Origin: Robiginitalea myxolifaciens
Lineage (GTDB): Bacteria; Bacteroidota; Bacteroidia; Flavobacteriales; Flavobacteriaceae
Assembly: GCF_900115205.1 (NCBI RefSeq)
Contig: NZ_FOYQ01000002.1
Location: forward strand, 62,001 to 126,000
DNA: 64,000 nucleotides
Direction of reading: 5' to 3'
Shown in pieces: positions 62,672 to 64,000 of this stretch. The notes beneath the pieces are model-generated. The model worked only from the letters and a program-made list of their open reading frames with translations. It ran no database searches and was not told where the DNA came from. Position numbers and translations under genes: made by a program. Position 1 is the first letter of the stretch; every line of letters begins with the position of its first letter.

Positions 62672-64000
62672 TTTTCTTCGATTTTTTGAGTACCCAGGTA
62701 TCTTTAGAACCACCACCCTGGGAGGAGTTAACGATGAGGTTTCCCCGGCGCAGCGCTACCCGGGTAAGGCCGCCTTTCAAGACAAATTCCCGGTCGCTCC
62801 CCATTAGCGCGAAAGAGCGCAAATCTACATGGCGTTGCTCGAAGCTCTGTGTTTCTTCGATGTAGGTGGGATGAACGGAAAGGCTCATGATCGGTTGGGC
62901 CACGTATTTTCGGGGATGGGCCCGAACGGTGTTCCGCACTTCTTCTATTTCTTCAGGCGACAGGGTATTGCCTATGGAAATCCCGTAACCCCCGGCTTCA
63001 TCGACCGGTTTTATCACCAGCTCGGCAATGTTGTCTAAAACGTATTCCAATTCTTCCTTCCGGCTGCAATGATAGGTTGGGACATTGTGCAGAATAGCTT
63101 CCTCGCCAAAATAATATTGAATAATCTCGGGCATATAGGTGTAAACCGCCTTATCATCTGCCACTCCGGTTCCGGGGGCATTGGCCAGGGTCACATTGCC
63201 CTTGCGATATGCCGCGAACAAACCGGGTACGCCAAGGGTGGAATCCTTTCTGAATTCCAGCGGGTCCAGGAACTGATCGTCAATCCTGCGGTAAATAATG
63301 TCTACCCGTTCCCGGCCATGGATGGTTTTCATGTAAACAAAGTCATTTTCCACATACAAATCCCGGCCCTCTACCAATTCAACCCCCATAGTCTTGGCCA
63401 GGTAACTGTGCTCATAAAATGCCGAATTATACATCCCCGGCGTAAGGACCACCGTGTTGGGTTTGTCTACACCGGCTGGTTTTACGGTTTCCAGGAGATC
63501 CAGCAGGTTTTCCGCATAGTTGGTTACCGTGTGGGCATTATAATGGTTGAACACCCCAAAAAGCGCCCTTTTAAGGGCAGTTCGGTTACTCAATACATAG
63601 CTCACCCCGGAAGGACATCGGATGTTATCTTCCAAAACATAGAATTTCCCATCGGTATGCCTGATCAGGTCGGTTCCCGAGATATGGTTGTAGATTCCTC
63701 CCGGAGGATCAAAGCCTACCATCTGTTCCAGGAAATTCTCGGAACTTCCCACCAATTCCATGGGTACCACCCCGTCCTTGAGGATGTTTTGTTCGTGGTA
63801 CAGATCCCATAAGAATGCATTCAGGGCCTTGCAGCGTTGCACAACACCGCGTTCCAGCTCGGCCCATTCGTCTGCTCCGATTATCCTGGGAAATAAATCA
63901 AAGGGAAATATTTTCTCATTGGTCTTCTCATCGCTGTAGACCCGAAAGGTTATTCCCTGGTTAAAAAATGAGGCTTTGGCGCGACCGTTCAGCTCGGCAT
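62661..64000 (-). CDS. Circularly permuted ATP-grasp protein (5' end outside the window)
   Basis: About 445 residues are visible, and the frame stays open to the right edge, so the N-terminus is missing. Internal GTG at 63842 is not the start: the codons before it read on as FRVYSDEKTNEKIFPFDLFPRII in pieces, the normal family N-terminal region. Motifs PGGIYNHISGTDLIRH, LEDNIRCPSGVSYVL, and DEAGGYGISIGN fit CP_ATPgrasp (COG2308). Predicted to ligate amino acids to a peptide or protein; the substrate is unknown. Confidence 0.9.
   Translation of the reverse strand, partial: AELNGRAKASFFNQGITFRVYSDEKTNEKIFPFDLFPRIIGADEWAELERGVVQRCKALNAFLWDLYHEQNILKDGVVPMELVGSSENFLEQMVGFDPPGGIYNHISGTDLIRHTDGKFYVLEDNIRCPSGVSYVLSNRTALKRALFGVFNHYNAHTVTNYAENLLDLLETVKPAGVDKPNTVVLTPGMYNSAFYEHSYLAKTMGVELVEGRDLYVENDFVYMKTIHGRERVDIIYRRIDDQFLDPLEFRKDSTLGVPGLFAAYRKGNVTLANAPGTGVADDKAVYTYMPEIIQYYFGEEAILHNVPTYHCSRKEELEYVLDNIAELVIKPVDEAGGYGISIGNTLSPEEIEEVRNTVRAHPRKYVAQPIMSLSVHPTYIEETQSFEQRHVDLRSFALMGSDREFVLKGGLTRVALRRGNLIVNSSQGGGSKDTWVLKKSKKNAG

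Noticed and set aside
63069-63812. 247-aa plus-strand frame opposite the ATP-grasp gene
   Set aside because: Antisense shadow; the minus strand carries the conserved motifs.
1-64000. CRISPR arrays, insertion sequences, prophage, tRNA and rRNA genes
   Set aside because: No regularly spaced repeats, transposase or integrase frames, or tRNA/rRNA-like sequences were seen.

Overview
The window reads as chromosomal DNA of a member of the Bacteroidota, most likely a marine Flavobacteriaceae (Robiginitalea/Muricauda-like; I cannot fix the species). The grounds are: many Cys-lipobox lipoproteins, an OMP_b-brl_3-type TonB receptor, CarboxypepD_reg-like domains, DUF4252 and DUF2853 proteins, a CAL67264-type small membrane protein, an o-succinylbenzoate menaquinone pathway, and promoters of the Bacteroidota type (TTTG, about 19-22 nt, TAnnTTTG). 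Gene density is high. I see no insertion sequence, prophage, CRISPR array, tRNA or rRNA. One structured RNA, the small SRP RNA, is clear.

Layout. 1-4.1 kb (minus): a regulatory block with a NarL/LuxR response regulator, a TPR sensor kinase, a tiny lipoprotein built from a 12-residue Cys/Asp repeat, and a LytTR regulator whose receiver has lost its phosphorylation residues. 4.2-8.8 kb: thioesterase and glutaminyl cyclase, SRP RNA, an SDR, a transaldolase-like aldolase, and a TlpA-like lipoprotein without CxxC. 8.9-13.2 kb: a YbiT-like ABC-F ATPase with a dead second P-loop, then hypothetical exported and membrane proteins and a fasciclin protein. 13.2-18 kb (minus): pheT, leuB, leuA. 18-26.9 kb: a large conserved hypothetical, a DUF4252 lipoprotein, an RluA-type pseudouridine synthase, panB, an NTF2-like protein, sdaA, dnaK and a YD-like exported protein.

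26.9-41.9 kb is a menaquinone region: menI-menF-menD, DUF2853, CvfB-like, SPOR-like, menA, then a LytTR regulator and a HisKA_2 sensor kinase, an SDR, and menC, a CPBP protease, menE and an M24 peptidase with tight overlaps. menB and menH are not present. Between regulator and kinase lies a 523-nt gap with two terminator hairpins and perhaps a small RNA.

42-53.5 kb: a secreted protein joining a TonB-plug-like region to TPR and DUF2135-like domains without a barrel, with a second CarboxypepD_reg protein behind it; a biotin-dependent carboxylase beta subunit; a Gfo/Idh/MocA oxidoreductase; a small membrane protein with ettA; a complementary pair of M16 peptidases; and an UlaG-like lipoprotein. 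53.6-64 kb: a coiled-coil membrane protein, fumC facing a 56-aa membrane protein across two interleaved promoters, a TonB receptor with an exported Lys-tailed partner, arsC-like, prfB with its programmed +1 frameshift (the first in-frame ATG of the main frame misses the true start), and an operon of transglutaminase, alpha-E and circularly permuted ATP-grasp proteins that runs off the right edge.

The items I find most worth following are the Cys/Asp repeat lipoprotein with the pseudo-receiver regulator, the plug-TPR-DUF2135 protein, the interleaved fumC promoters, the prfB frameshift, and the ATP-grasp/alpha-E/transglutaminase operon.
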